A stretch of DNA of 36,179 nt from a virus. The notes under the pieces are model-generated. The model was given only the letters and a program-made list of their open reading frames with translations. It had not been told where the DNA came from and did no database searches. This document shows, piece by piece, positions 7,706 to 14,418 of the stretch. A program made the position numbers and the translations under genes. The first letter of the stretch is position 1. Each line of letters begins with the position of its first letter. The stretch is taken from positions 1-36,179 of the IMG/VR virus record IMGVR_UViG_3300036828_000517, one strand, 5' to 3'.

Positions 7706-8019
7706 TGATTGGTCGGCCGCCATCGTCGGTTGCTCGTGGCGTTGTGCCGCCGGATCCGCGCTGTGGTCCGTTGCCGCCGGCGCTGCCGGCCAGGCGCCCG
7801 CATTACGTGATCCCCGGCTCGCACTGGCTCGACCCGGCCTACTGGCAGATGCCGCGGGCGCCAACGCCGTGGAGCGGCGGCTTCCCGATCCCGCGCACGC
7901 CGTGGCCGTTTGAAAGCGAGACTCGAGCTGCCGGCACCGGCCTATTGTCGGGACCACCGCCCTGCCCACCGCCACCGCCCTGTCCACCGGCCACGACCGT
8001 GACGCGCTGGAGGCGTTAA
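7705..8019 (+). CDS. proline-rich hypothetical protein following capsid gene
   Basis: 104 residues, start fixed by the TAATG overlap with the capsid stop. It contains many Pro-Trp and Pro-Tyr pairs (SHWLDPAYWQMPRAPTPW) and ends in a Pro/Cys run (PPPCPPPPPCPP) before a basic tail. No recognised domain, signal peptide or membrane segment. The position suggests a capsid-decorating or head-stabilising factor; the cysteines might cross-link, which is speculation. Confidence 0.6.
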   Translation: MIGRPPSSVARGVVPPDPRCGPLPPALPARRPHYVIPGSHWLDPAYWQMPRAPTPWSGGFPIPRTPWPFESETRAAGTGLLSGPPPCPPPPPCPPATTVTRWRR

Positions 8020-8525
8020 TGGCGGCGCCGGTCGTCACCAGCGTCACCCCCAACCACGGTCAGCAAGCCGGCGGCCAGGTGGTTACGATCACCGGGACCG
8101 GGTTCACCGGCGCGACCTCTGTTCGAATTGGCGGCCAGGCCGCGACCGCCGTGACCGTCGTCAATGATACGACCATCACCGCAACATCACCCGCACACGC
8201 GGAGGGGCCGGCGTCGATCGCCGTGACCACGCCAAGCGGCACCGGCTCATCAGCCGGCCCGATCTTCACCTACCTGGCGCCGCTGCCGGTGTTCGGCACC
8301 GTCATTCCCGGCGAGCCGCGGGAAAAGACCGCTGGCACTAACCCGTACACGTTGGTGCTGCCGACGTTTGCGTTCATGCCGCTTGTGCTCGGCGTGAAGT
8401 TCAATCTGTCGGCCGTGCCGCCGTGGGAGAAGGTTGGCAGCAGCGTGCCAGGCACGACCGGCCCGGCGCCGCCGCCGCCACTGACAATGACGCGCACCCC
8501 AGCATTCCCGGCGTATCCATCATGA
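8019..8525 (+). CDS. IPT/TIG (Ig-like) domain protein, possible capsid decoration
   Basis: 168 residues. Residues 4-90 form a clear IPT/TIG immunoglobulin-like fold: VTSVTPNHGQQAGGQVVTIT, the GTGFTGATSVRIGG turn, then TITATSPAHAEGPASIAVTT. Such Ig-like modules are common surface adhesins on phage heads and tails and can bind carbohydrates weakly. The second half is Pro-rich with no assigned domain. The start overlaps the previous stop (TAATG), and its own stop overlaps the following ATG (ATGA), implying coupled translation in similar amounts. Lying two genes after the capsid gene, it is most simply a head-decoration protein. Confidence 0.8.
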   Translation: MAAPVVTSVTPNHGQQAGGQVVTITGTGFTGATSVRIGGQAATAVTVVNDTTITATSPAHAEGPASIAVTTPSGTGSSAGPIFTYLAPLPVFGTVIPGEPREKTAGTNPYTLVLPTFAFMPLVLGVKFNLSAVPPWEKVGSSVPGTTGPAPPPPLTMTRTPAFPAYPS

Positions 8526-8776
8526 GCAATGGCAACGACACCCCCGAGAACCCCGAGCCGCAGCTCGAGAGCATCCCCGGCCGCGCCCGCATCGTCGACG
8601 CCGAGGGCAATCCGATCGATCCGCATGGTATAGTCGAGCCGGCGCCGCAATTGCCGCCACCGGAAGACCCCCCGCCGGAAGATCCGCCACCGGAGGAACC
8701 GGAGCCGGAGGAGGAACACGAGGAGTCTCATCGTGCTCGCTCAGTACGTGGCCGACACTCAAGATCTACTAAATGA
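8522..8776 (+). CDS. acidic proline-rich hypothetical protein
   Basis: 84 residues, start set by ATGA overlap with the preceding stop. It contains tandem copies of a Pro-Pro-Glu-Asp/Glu-Pro unit (about residues 44-62) followed by a Glu run and a basic Ser/Arg-rich end, so it is strongly acidic in the middle and probably disordered. The last 44 bases overlap the next gene in another frame. Function unknown. Confidence 0.6.
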   Translation: MSNGNDTPENPEPQLESIPGRARIVDAEGNPIDPHGIVEPAPQLPPPEDPPPEDPPPEEPEPEEEHEESHRARSVRGRHSRSTK

Positions 8777-9425
8777 CGTTGGCGGGCAGTTCTTCCAGCT
8801 GCCCCAACTGCACCGGTTCATCAACAAGTCGCGCCGCCGCATCGCCGCCTCGAGCGGGTGCCTGCGCGTGCTGCCGGCGGGGGCCATGACCAAGGCCGGC
8901 CAGGAGGTCTACAAGTTCAGCGAGTGGAACAGCCTGGTGCAGGACCAGCTCCCCGGCGTGCAATCGATCCTGCGCTGCCACACCGTGTCGATGGCGATCG
9001 GCGTCGGCGGCTGGAAACCGATGTGGCGGCGCCTCGTGTTCAGTGATTTTCAGGCGCGCTTTCGGATCTACAACGGAACCTTTTATGGGGTGATCAGCGA
9101 GCCTGGCTGGTGGGCGCAGTTCGGCGAGGGACCGTATGGCTCGATCTACCTGGCGCCGATCCCCTCGCAGCCGATGCCGATCGACCTCGACCTCATCTGC
9201 ATTCCGACCCCGTTGCTAACGGACAAGGATGTGGACCCGATTCCGTACCCGTGGGTTGACGCCGTGCCCTGGTGGACCGCTGTGCTCTGTCTGTTATCGC
9301 AGCAGCGGCGCGAGGACGCGCAGCAGATGGCGCAGCTCTTCAACTCGGACTTGCCGATGTGCGCCAGCCAGGTCTGCCCCGTCATGTTGCAAACACCGTA
9401 TGGAGCCACCCTGAGGACTGCCTAG
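8733..9425 (+). CDS. putative head-tail adaptor/connector protein
   Basis: 230 residues starting with GTG, with GAGGAG about 8 bases upstream. The N-terminus (LAQYVADTQDLLNDVGGQFFQLPQLHRFINKSRRRIAAS) resembles the helical opening of adaptor proteins that dock under the portal ring, where a pattern of an initial leucine-rich helix, a short linker and a second helix with paired arginines is common. The mid part contains Trp/Gly-rich strands. Gene order (capsid, then adaptor, then tail hub) agrees with a P22 gp4-like role. No enzymatic motif seen. The stop overlaps the GTG of the next gene. Confidence 0.65.
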   Translation: MLAQYVADTQDLLNDVGGQFFQLPQLHRFINKSRRRIAASSGCLRVLPAGAMTKAGQEVYKFSEWNSLVQDQLPGVQSILRCHTVSMAIGVGGWKPMWRRLVFSDFQARFRIYNGTFYGVISEPGWWAQFGEGPYGSIYLAPIPSQPMPIDLDLICIPTPLLTDKDVDPIPYPWVDAVPWWTAVLCLLSQQRREDAQQMAQLFNSDLPMCASQVCPVMLQTPYGATLRTA

Positions 9426-9658
9426 TGACCTACACCATCACTCGGGACGGCCGTTCCATCTGCTGTCACGTATGTGGTCTGATCTCCTACAACGCAAATG
9501 ACGTGATCAACCGTTATTGTGGCCGATGTCATCGCTTCCACGAAGATTCTCCGATCACGGTGAAAAATGACGATCCAAAGCGCAAACCCTCCGAACATTC
9601 TGACGCTCGACCAGTGGCGGGGCCTCAATCAGCAGGGCCGCCGCGGCTCGATCGATGA
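9425..9658 (+). CDS. double-knuckle zinc-ribbon protein
   Basis: 77 residues beginning at GTG in a TAGTG overlap with the upstream stop. Residues 14-39 hold Cys14-x-x-Cys17-Gly and Cys32-x-x-Cys35-His36-x-x-His39 (RYCGRCHRFH), a treble-clef or zinc-ribbon arrangement that I recall as common in small phage proteins of rhizobial origin. The last 30 residues are polar and overlap the next gene by 92 bases in another frame, so that tail may be under reduced constraint. It could bind nucleic acid or protein; function unknown. Confidence 0.75.
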   Translation: MTYTITRDGRSICCHVCGLISYNANDVINRYCGRCHRFHEDSPITVKNDDPKRKPSEHSDARPVAGPQSAGPPRLDR

Positions 9659-11195
9659 TCAGGAGGAATGGTGGAACGAGAATTTATTTGCGATTGGCCC
9701 CGGCAATTTGCGTTCCTGCTGGGGCCACGGGCCAGCGATCTATACCGCGCCGGCCGGCACGCAAATCCTGCGGATGTTCTTCGGCTTTATCGGCTATCCG
9801 ACGCCACAGTTTGCCGCGCCAGGTCCACCGGCCGGTGGCCGTTTAGGCTGGATGTTCTTGAGTGATGGCACAATCGACCAGGTCGACCTCGACCTCCGCA
9901 CCGTCACCCACATCGGCCAGATCTGGGAGCCGATCGGCCCGCAGTACTGGGCCTCGTCGGTGGTCTGGCGCCCGCGCTTCTTCGGCAGCGTCGCCGGCCA
10001 GAACGGCGGCGTCCTGTTCGGCTCACCGCAAGGCCTCTATGCCTGGGACGGTCAGGTGCTGACCTCGCCCGGCGCTGCCGTCGCGCCGGACTGGCTCACC
10101 GACCAGGCCGAGACGGATCCGACCGGACCGCCGACGCCGATGCCGCAAGGCTTGCCGGGGATCTATTGCATGGAAGTCTACTTGTCGCGCCTGTTCGTCG
10201 CCGGCAAGGACGTCGTGTCGTTCAGCGCTCCGAGCAACGGCGCGGATTTTTCGACCGTCAATGGCGGCGGCTCGTTCGGATACTTTGGCAACAAGCTCAC
10301 TTACACATTCATGGATCTCGCCGCCTCTGCCGGCTATTTGTTTGTGTTCGGCGACTCGTCGATCGACATGATCAGCAATATTCAGCTCACCGGCGCCGGC
10401 ACCACCGCGAGCCCGTACACGACAAATTTCAATTACGCCAACATCGACCCCCAAGTCGGCCACCGCTTCCCGCGCCCGGTCGGCCGCATCGGCAGGTATT
10501 TTACGCTGTACAATGGCGCCGGCATCTTCCTGGTGCAGGGCGGCGACGCGCAGGAAATCGGCGAGAAGGTGACCAACACCTACAACACCCTTGACACCTC
10601 GCTGTATCTGCCGACGATGGCCGCAGCGACGATGTTCGGGTTCCGGGTGCTGTTATGTAACGGCCGATTTACTGATCCGTATGGCGTGACCCGCAACCTG
10701 CTGCTGATGTGGCACCCAGCTAGGGGCGCTCAGTTCTGGTCGGTCGCCTCGCAGAACCTCGAGCTGACGCAAATCGGGCAATACGAGCAGGACAGCATCA
10801 TCACGCCGTATGGAACCGATGGCACGAGCCTGTACCAGCTGTTTGCCCAGCCGGATCCGGCGTTGCGGAAAATTCTTGCCAGCAAGGCTGTGCGCGGCCA
10901 GGGCAGCTCGCAGCTCATGATCAAAAACTTCAAGCGCATGTATTGCGAGGTACACGACAACAGCGGCCTGGGTGTGTCGATCACCGGCGCCATGAGCTCG
11001 GGCGGCGGTGGCGTTCCCGGCGGCTCCGAAGATGTTGGGTTTGATCTGCCGCCAGGCAAACAGTTTGACATTTTGCCGGCACCGCTCAGCGGGGCGGGGA
11101 TCTGGGGCGCGGTCGATCTGCAGAGCACCTCCCCTGACTTCACCCTCGAGCGTTTGCACGTTGCCGCCGAGGAGCGTACGCTGTTCGGCGCCTAA
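9567..11195 (+). CDS. putative tail hub / packaged-DNA stabilisation protein
   Basis: 542 residues. The product is rich in repeated Gly/aromatic beta strands (LGWMFLSDGTIDQVDLDLRT; GVLFGSPQGLYAWDG; LFVFGDSSIDMIS), a pattern like a multi-bladed propeller, as found in P22 gp10-type hub proteins that seal DNA in the head and anchor tailspikes. Length and position after the adaptor match that role. No enzymatic residues are recognised. The start at 9567 lies inside the previous gene. Other possible identities are a baseplate or receptor-contact protein. Confidence 0.6.
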   Translation: MTIQSANPPNILTLDQWRGLNQQGRRGSIDDQEEWWNENLFAIGPGNLRSCWGHGPAIYTAPAGTQILRMFFGFIGYPTPQFAAPGPPAGGRLGWMFLSDGTIDQVDLDLRTVTHIGQIWEPIGPQYWASSVVWRPRFFGSVAGQNGGVLFGSPQGLYAWDGQVLTSPGAAVAPDWLTDQAETDPTGPPTPMPQGLPGIYCMEVYLSRLFVAGKDVVSFSAPSNGADFSTVNGGGSFGYFGNKLTYTFMDLAASAGYLFVFGDSSIDMISNIQLTGAGTTASPYTTNFNYANIDPQVGHRFPRPVGRIGRYFTLYNGAGIFLVQGGDAQEIGEKVTNTYNTLDTSLYLPTMAAATMFGFRVLLCNGRFTDPYGVTRNLLLMWHPARGAQFWSVASQNLELTQIGQYEQDSIITPYGTDGTSLYQLFAQPDPALRKILASKAVRGQGSSQLMIKNFKRMYCEVHDNSGLGVSITGAMSSGGGGVPGGSEDVGFDLPPGKQFDILPAPLSGAGIWGAVDLQSTSPDFTLERLHVAAEERTLFGA

Positions 11196-11239
11196 GACCG
11201 CCACCATCACGTTGCCAACCCAATAGGGGAGAAGAGTAG

Positions 11240-11302
11240 ATGGAACAGGTCACACTCGAGGCTAACCGTCGTCGTCGTGGTAAGCGACGCGGCCGCCGCT
11301 AG
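11240..11302 (+). CDS. 20-residue arginine-rich peptide
   Basis: Micro-gene with GGGGAG 9 bases upstream of its ATG. After a neutral start (MEQVTLEAN) the last 11 residues are Arg, Lys and Gly only. It is the first of a run of small basic peptides between the tail hub and the internal virion genes. A protamine-like DNA-condensing role or an RNA-binding role would suit its composition; there is no direct evidence. Confidence is limited by its size, but the ribosome site and the series support it. Confidence 0.5.
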   Translation: MEQVTLEANRRRRGKRRGRR

Positions 11303-11310
11303 GTCACTCC

Positions 11311-11385
11311 ATGGCACGCAGACGCAAAATCCGCCGCCTTGCGCGGCGTTTGCGGGGCGCCGTCCGCTCCCGTCGTCGACGATAG
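11311..11385 (+). CDS. 24-residue arginine-rich peptide (MARRR type)
   Basis: Starts 8 bases after the previous stop. Fourteen of 24 residues are Arg or Lys and no acidic residue is present, giving an extremely high isoelectric point. It begins MARRRKIRRL and resembles the next gene (MARRLRRLKM) and the gene at 12303 (MARRATKAQR), so the three may be paralogues. An AGGT lies 9 bases before the ATG. It is suggested to bind nucleic acid in the virion. Confidence 0.5.
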   Translation: MARRRKIRRLARRLRGAVRSRRRR

Positions 11386-11394
11386 GGGGCGCTC

Positions 11395-11466
11395 ATGGCA
11401 CGTAGACTCCGCAGACTGAAGATGACGCGTCGCGCACGTCGGATCCGATCTCGTCGGAGGCGTTAA
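11395..11466 (+). CDS. 23-residue arginine-rich peptide (MARRL type)
   Basis: Starts with ATG behind AGGGGG (5-6 bases spacing), the best ribosome site among the shortest genes in this run. Thirteen of 23 residues are Arg or Lys; the ending RSRRRR is close to that of the preceding peptide, as is MARRxxRRL at the start, suggesting tandem duplication and divergence. Its TAA overlaps the next ATG (TAATG), so it is translationally coupled. Confidence 0.55.
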   Translation: MARRLRRLKMTRRARRIRSRRRR

Positions 11467-11597
11467 TGCCTCGCTACGGGGCGCGCAATCAACTGAACAT
11501 GCGGCGAGCGCTCAAATTGAAAAATTGGCGCTTGCCCAAGTTCAGACCGCGCCTCGAGTCCTACCGTAAGGGCTTTCGAAAGATGAGGAGGATCTGA
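11466..11597 (+). CDS. 43-residue basic peptide
   Basis: ATG overlaps the preceding TAA and is preceded by GGAGG. The product is basic but more mixed than its neighbours, with aromatic residues (NWRLPKFRPRLESYRKGF) in the second half. The stop TGA overlaps the next ATG. It may bind DNA or RNA; no known family is recognised. Confidence 0.6.
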   Translation: MPRYGARNQLNMRRALKLKNWRLPKFRPRLESYRKGFRKMRRI

Positions 11598-11743
11598 TGG
11601 CGCGAGGTGTCTATCTCGGGCCTCGCAGCCGTGTCGACCCGGCCGGCAAGCTGCCGACCAAACGACCGACAACGAGGATCAAGCGGCACCGCGGGCACCG
11701 CCAGGGCGTCGGCCGAGGCCGGCGCGGACGCAGGCGGAAGTGA
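11597..11743 (+). CDS. 48-residue arginine/glycine-rich peptide
   Basis: Strong ribosome site (GAGGAGG, 5 bases before the ATG), with TGATG overlap with the upstream stop. The N-terminal half is neutral (MARGVYLGPRSRVDPAGKL). The C-terminal half is Arg/Gly/His-rich (RHRGHRQGVGRGRRGRRRK), like an RGG-type nucleic-acid binding tail. It fits the DNA-condensation hypothesis for this cluster. Confidence 0.6.
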   Translation: MARGVYLGPRSRVDPAGKLPTKRPTTRIKRHRGHRQGVGRGRRGRRRK

Positions 11744-11744
11744 T

Positions 11745-11912
11745 ATGGCTCGCGGCAAAAACATCGGGCGTAACGGCGCGGTTAAGCGGATGCCGTGGAG
11801 CGACGATGCTTGGCCGAGCGACTGGAGCCGCGGCCGGCGTGGCCGCGGTCGAAGTGGTCGAACGCCACGACCTGGCGCTCGCACCGGCCCGCGCACAAGC
11901 CGGCGACGGTGA
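11745..11912 (+). CDS. 55-residue arginine/glycine-rich peptide
   Basis: Begins 1 base after the preceding stop with GGAAG as a ribosome site. A neutral N-terminal half with two Trp/Asp pairs (MPWSDDAWPSDWSRG) is followed by a C-terminal RGRRGRGRSGRTPRPGARTG tract and a final RRR. Its TGA is overlapped by the GTG start of the nuclease gene (GTGA). Likely nucleic-acid binding; no family recognised. Confidence 0.6.
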   Translation: MARGKNIGRNGAVKRMPWSDDAWPSDWSRGRRGRGRSGRTPRPGARTGPRTSRRR

Positions 11913-12358
11913 AACCGTTCCGGCTCACCGCACCCGGCCCGACCGAGCTCGAGCTGCACAAGTCAGTGGCCAAACTGCTCGACTGGCTGCTGCTGCCGCC
12001 GGCGTTCTTCACCACGGTTCCCAGTGGCTGGGGTAGGTTGCCGAAAGCAACGGCCGGTCAGCTGTATGCGTGCGGGCTCAAGCGAGGCCTGCCCGATCTG
12101 TTTGTGTTTCACGTGCAACAGGTCGTGGGCATCGAGCTCAAAGTCCGCGACAACAAGCCGACAGCGGCACAACGCGAGATGCATGCTAAACTGCACGCCG
12201 TTGGCATCCGGGTGTACGTTGCTCGCGACCTTGAAGCGGTTATCGGGGTACTCGAGCTCGAGAAGATACCGCACCGGCGGCACTGGCAGGGAGTGATTCA
12301 ACATGGCACGGCGAGCGACCAAGGCGCAGCGCAAGGCGGCGCGGCGGAATCTGCGTAA
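11909..12358 (+). CDS. VRR-NUC domain nuclease
   Basis: 149 residues from a GTG overlapping the previous stop. VRR-NUC is a PD-(D/E)xK nuclease family that includes FAN1-type and phage Holliday-junction or flap endonucleases. Visible motifs are Glu13 (TELELHKSV), a Gly60-Leu-Pro62-Asp63 turn (KRGLPDL), Glu76-Leu-Lys78 (IELKV) and Gln88 followed by the HAKLHAVGIRVYVARD ending. Catalytic Asp63, Glu76 and Lys78 are all present. The usual roles are resolving branched DNA before packaging or trimming recombination intermediates. Its location among virion genes, away from the recombination operon, suggests a late role such as debranching DNA for the terminase. The 3' end overlaps the next small gene by 56 bases. 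Confidence 0.85.
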   Translation: MKPFRLTAPGPTELELHKSVAKLLDWLLLPPAFFTTVPSGWGRLPKATAGQLYACGLKRGLPDLFVFHVQQVVGIELKVRDNKPTAAQREMHAKLHAVGIRVYVARDLEAVIGVLELEKIPHRRHWQGVIQHGTASDQGAAQGGAAESA

Positions 12359-12377
12359 GGCACGCAGGAGGCGCTAG
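12303..12377 (+). CDS. 24-residue Arg/Lys/Ala-rich peptide
   Basis: Lies inside the end of the nuclease gene in another frame, with GGGAG about 9 bases upstream of ATG. Fourteen of 24 residues are Arg or Lys and the rest mainly Ala; a helical Lys/Ala pattern (RATKAQRKAARRNLRKARRRR is the general form) recalls histone-H1-like tails. It begins MARR like two peptides at 11311 and 11395. Its TAG overlaps the next GTG. Confidence 0.5.
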   Translation: MARRATKAQRKAARRNLRKARRRR

Positions 12378-12667
12378 TGGCAAAGGAACGAGAATGGCCA
12401 ACCGTGAAGCGTCAGCCGGCCGCAACGTATCAGACGCCGGACGGCTATCTGAACTCCGATCGTCAACTCGTCGGGCCTTTGCGGTTCGGCACAACGCGCG
12501 GAGTCGGCCCACGCGGCGATGCCGTTGCAGACGGCCGCGACGAAACGGGTAGCGATTTCGGCGTGGACCGTGTCTCGCCGCGCGAGTTTGATCCGATGGG
12601 CACCGGCCTGCGACGCTATCAGGGGCCCGAATCGGCGCTGCTGTCGACGCGGCGCCGGCGTGACTGA
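12377..12667 (+). CDS. hypothetical protein, Arg/Gly-rich
   Basis: 96 residues from a GTG in a TAGTG overlap with GGAGG 7 bases upstream. Polar, with Gly/Arg/Asp-rich loops, one tyrosine pair and a basic end (STRRRRD). No known domain, hydrophobic segment or cysteine. The stop overlaps the next ATG (TGATG). It belongs to the virion block by position only. Confidence 0.65.
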   Translation: MAKEREWPTVKRQPAATYQTPDGYLNSDRQLVGPLRFGTTRGVGPRGDAVADGRDETGSDFGVDRVSPREFDPMGTGLRRYQGPESALLSTRRRRD

Positions 12668-13083
12668 TGGCGCGTGTCAGCCTGCTGCATATGGGCGACG
12701 GCCTCGGCCAGCGCGCGGCTTTCGAGCTCGAGCACGCGATGGCGCATCGCAACGCGCTCGGCATTATCAACCCCCTGACCCGCTTTTCAGTGATCCCGTA
12801 TTTTATCGACCCCATGCAGCTGCAGCGGCCGGCGCAGAAATGGAACCTGAACCATCAACAAGCGCATAACGATGCGCTGACACATTTGCCCGCGGAGTTT
12901 GGCGCGTCGACGGTCGGCCTGTTCGTCGGTCAAAATTTGGTGGACACTGACATGACCAACGAGCGGCAGCGCAAATGGTGGATCTTTCAGAATCACATGG
13001 AACATTACGTCGGCGGCAACACAATTCTGCCGAACGTGATTTTCCCGCCGCCGGCGCCACAGTGGATATTCCCGTTCTGGTAG
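12667..13083 (+). CDS. hypothetical virion protein with aromatic-rich C-terminus
   Basis: 138 residues, start fixed by TGATG overlap. The sequence is rich in His, Asn and Gln with two helices (QKWNLNHQQAHNDALTHL and NERQRKWWIFQNHMEHYV) and closes with an aromatic/proline run (PPPAPQWIFPFW) ending at the last residue. A terminal FW could be a docking peptide. No known family is recognised; position suggests an internal or tail-assembly protein. Confidence 0.65.
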   Translation: MARVSLLHMGDGLGQRAAFELEHAMAHRNALGIINPLTRFSVIPYFIDPMQLQRPAQKWNLNHQQAHNDALTHLPAEFGASTVGLFVGQNLVDTDMTNERQRKWWIFQNHMEHYVGGNTILPNVIFPPPAPQWIFPFW

Positions 13084-13493
13084 ATCAGCCGCGGGTGATG
13101 ACCGAGGCCGATCTGCCTTGGATCAACACTCTCTGCAGGAAGCGATATCCGCAAACCTACAGCGAGACTGAGACGGATCTCTGGTATCTGAACGTGGTGC
13201 TGAAGGGTCCGTTGATGTTCTTTCCGGCGCGCACCGCCGACGCGTTTTGCATAACCATGCTGAGCGCCACGCCGTGGATGATCAAATCGCTCGAGGCAAA
13301 CGTTGTGTTCATTTGTGCGGATGACGGGTGTATGTGGCAGGCGATGCGGCTGCTGCGCGCGTCGATCGACTGGGCGCGCCGGCGGCAATGCACGCTCTGG
13401 CGGATAACCTCAGAGACGGAATATGATCTCAAGCCGCTCGCGTTGCGCCTGGGTGCCAAGGAACCGCGCCCGCGCTGGGAGCTGCAGCTGTAG
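13062..13493 (+). CDS. GNAT-like protein, possible internal virion component
   Basis: 143 residues from the GTG at 13062, or 131 from the ATG at 13098; neither start has a good ribosome site. The longer form is preferred because it supplies a first beta strand (VDIPVLVDQ) before MTEADLPWINTLC, as in GNAT folds. The C-terminus fits the family ending: an amphipathic helix (RLLRASIDWARRRQCTLWRI) then PLALRLGAKEPRPRWELQL, like the 'lyerlGF' motif. Small GNAT-like proteins occur among internal virion proteins of T7-group phages (gp13). Whether acetyl-CoA is bound is unclear, because the central P-loop (Q/R-x-x-G-x-G/A) is not obvious. Confidence 0.55.
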   Translation: MDIPVLVDQPRVMTEADLPWINTLCRKRYPQTYSETETDLWYLNVVLKGPLMFFPARTADAFCITMLSATPWMIKSLEANVVFICADDGCMWQAMRLLRASIDWARRRQCTLWRITSETEYDLKPLALRLGAKEPRPRWELQL

Positions 13494-13502
13494 GAGCTGC
13501 CG

Positions 13503-13943
13503 ATGGGCGTAGGCTCACTGATCGGCCTCGGACTTCAAGGTGCACAGGCCGCCACCAGCGGCAAGGGCGGCAGCACGCAGGCGCCGCAAGGCGGGGTCAG
13601 TCCCGCGCAAGCGGCCCTGTCGCAGTACACCTACGGGCAGGATCTCGAGGCCGCGGCTTATGGCTACGGCATGACCAACACCGGCGCGTCGACGATGAAA
13701 ACACAGGCCACCGGCGGCGCCCGCAACAAGCTGGCGGCAGGCCTGGCCGGGCAGTCGGACGTCAATCAGCAAAACCAGATTCAGGCGGCGCAGCAGCTGC
13801 AGCAACTGGCGCAGCAGAACCAACAACAGGCGGGATTTGCCGCCGGCTCGCAAGGCGGCAGTGGTGGGGGCAGCGGTTTCGGTAGTTCGACCAACACCTC
13901 GGGCGGCTCGAGCTCGGACACTGGCTCGAGCTCGACGGCATAG
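13503..13943 (+). CDS. low-complexity Gln/Gly/Ser-rich internal virion candidate
   Basis: 146 residues with a TAGGAG ribosome site. A glycine-rich start (MGVGSLIGLGLQGAQAA) is followed by a helical region, a striking Gln-rich stretch at about 90-115 (QLQQLAQQNQQQAG) and a Gly/Ser-rich tail. The following gene has a similar plan (Gln-rich helix, Gly-rich tail ending in TNT), so the two may be paralogous. This composition matches small DNA-ejection proteins near internal virion genes in podophages, but no homologue is recognised. Confidence 0.6.
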   Translation: MGVGSLIGLGLQGAQAATSGKGGSTQAPQGGVSPAQAALSQYTYGQDLEAAAYGYGMTNTGASTMKTQATGGARNKLAAGLAGQSDVNQQNQIQAAQQLQQLAQQNQQQAGFAAGSQGGSGGGSGFGSSTNTSGGSSSDTGSSSTA

Positions 13944-13952
13944 GAGCTTGTA

Positions 13953-14414
13953 ATGGGCGGTGGCGTACCCGGCACTGGCGGAAAGGGCGTCAGCACCATT
14001 GCTGGCCCTGGCGGCCTCAGTGGCGCGGACGTCGGCCTGGCGCAGCAGGCGCTCGGGCAGAACATCGGCGCCATACACAACCGCTATGCGCAGCTCGGCC
14101 TCGGGGTGCCGGCCGGCGGCACCACCGCCGGGCAGGCGGCGCAAGGCGGAACCAGCCTGGCCTACGGATCCCCGAGCACGATGGAGAACCAGGACATCGG
14201 CAACATCCCGACCGAGTCGGGCGGCGCGATCGGCGCCGAGGGGGCAGTGCTGGGGTCGCTGTTCAACCCGACCAATGCCGCCGGCCTCGGGCCAGGCGGG
14301 ACGATCTCACAATTGCAGCAGATGGCGCAGCAGGAACAGCAGCAAGGCCTCGCCGCCGGCTTGAGCGGAGGCGGCGGCGGCGGTTTCGGCCAGGCGACCA
14401 ACACGACAGGGTGA
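13953..14414 (+). CDS. low-complexity Gly/Gln-rich internal virion candidate
   Basis: 153 residues with TAGGAG ahead of its ATG. Layout mirrors the preceding gene: Gly-rich beginning, a helix around GLAQQALGQNIGAIHNRYAQ, then a Gln-rich helix (ISQLQQMAQQEQQQG) and a Gly-rich end (GGGGGGFGQATNTTG). The shared ending GFGxxTNT supports duplication. Likely an internal or ejection protein by location; function unknown. Confidence 0.6.
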   Translation: MGGGVPGTGGKGVSTIAGPGGLSGADVGLAQQALGQNIGAIHNRYAQLGLGVPAGGTTAGQAAQGGTSLAYGSPSTMENQDIGNIPTESGGAIGAEGAVLGSLFNPTNAAGLGPGGTISQLQQMAQQEQQQGLAAGLSGGGGGGFGQATNTTG

Positions 14415-14418
14415 CGTC

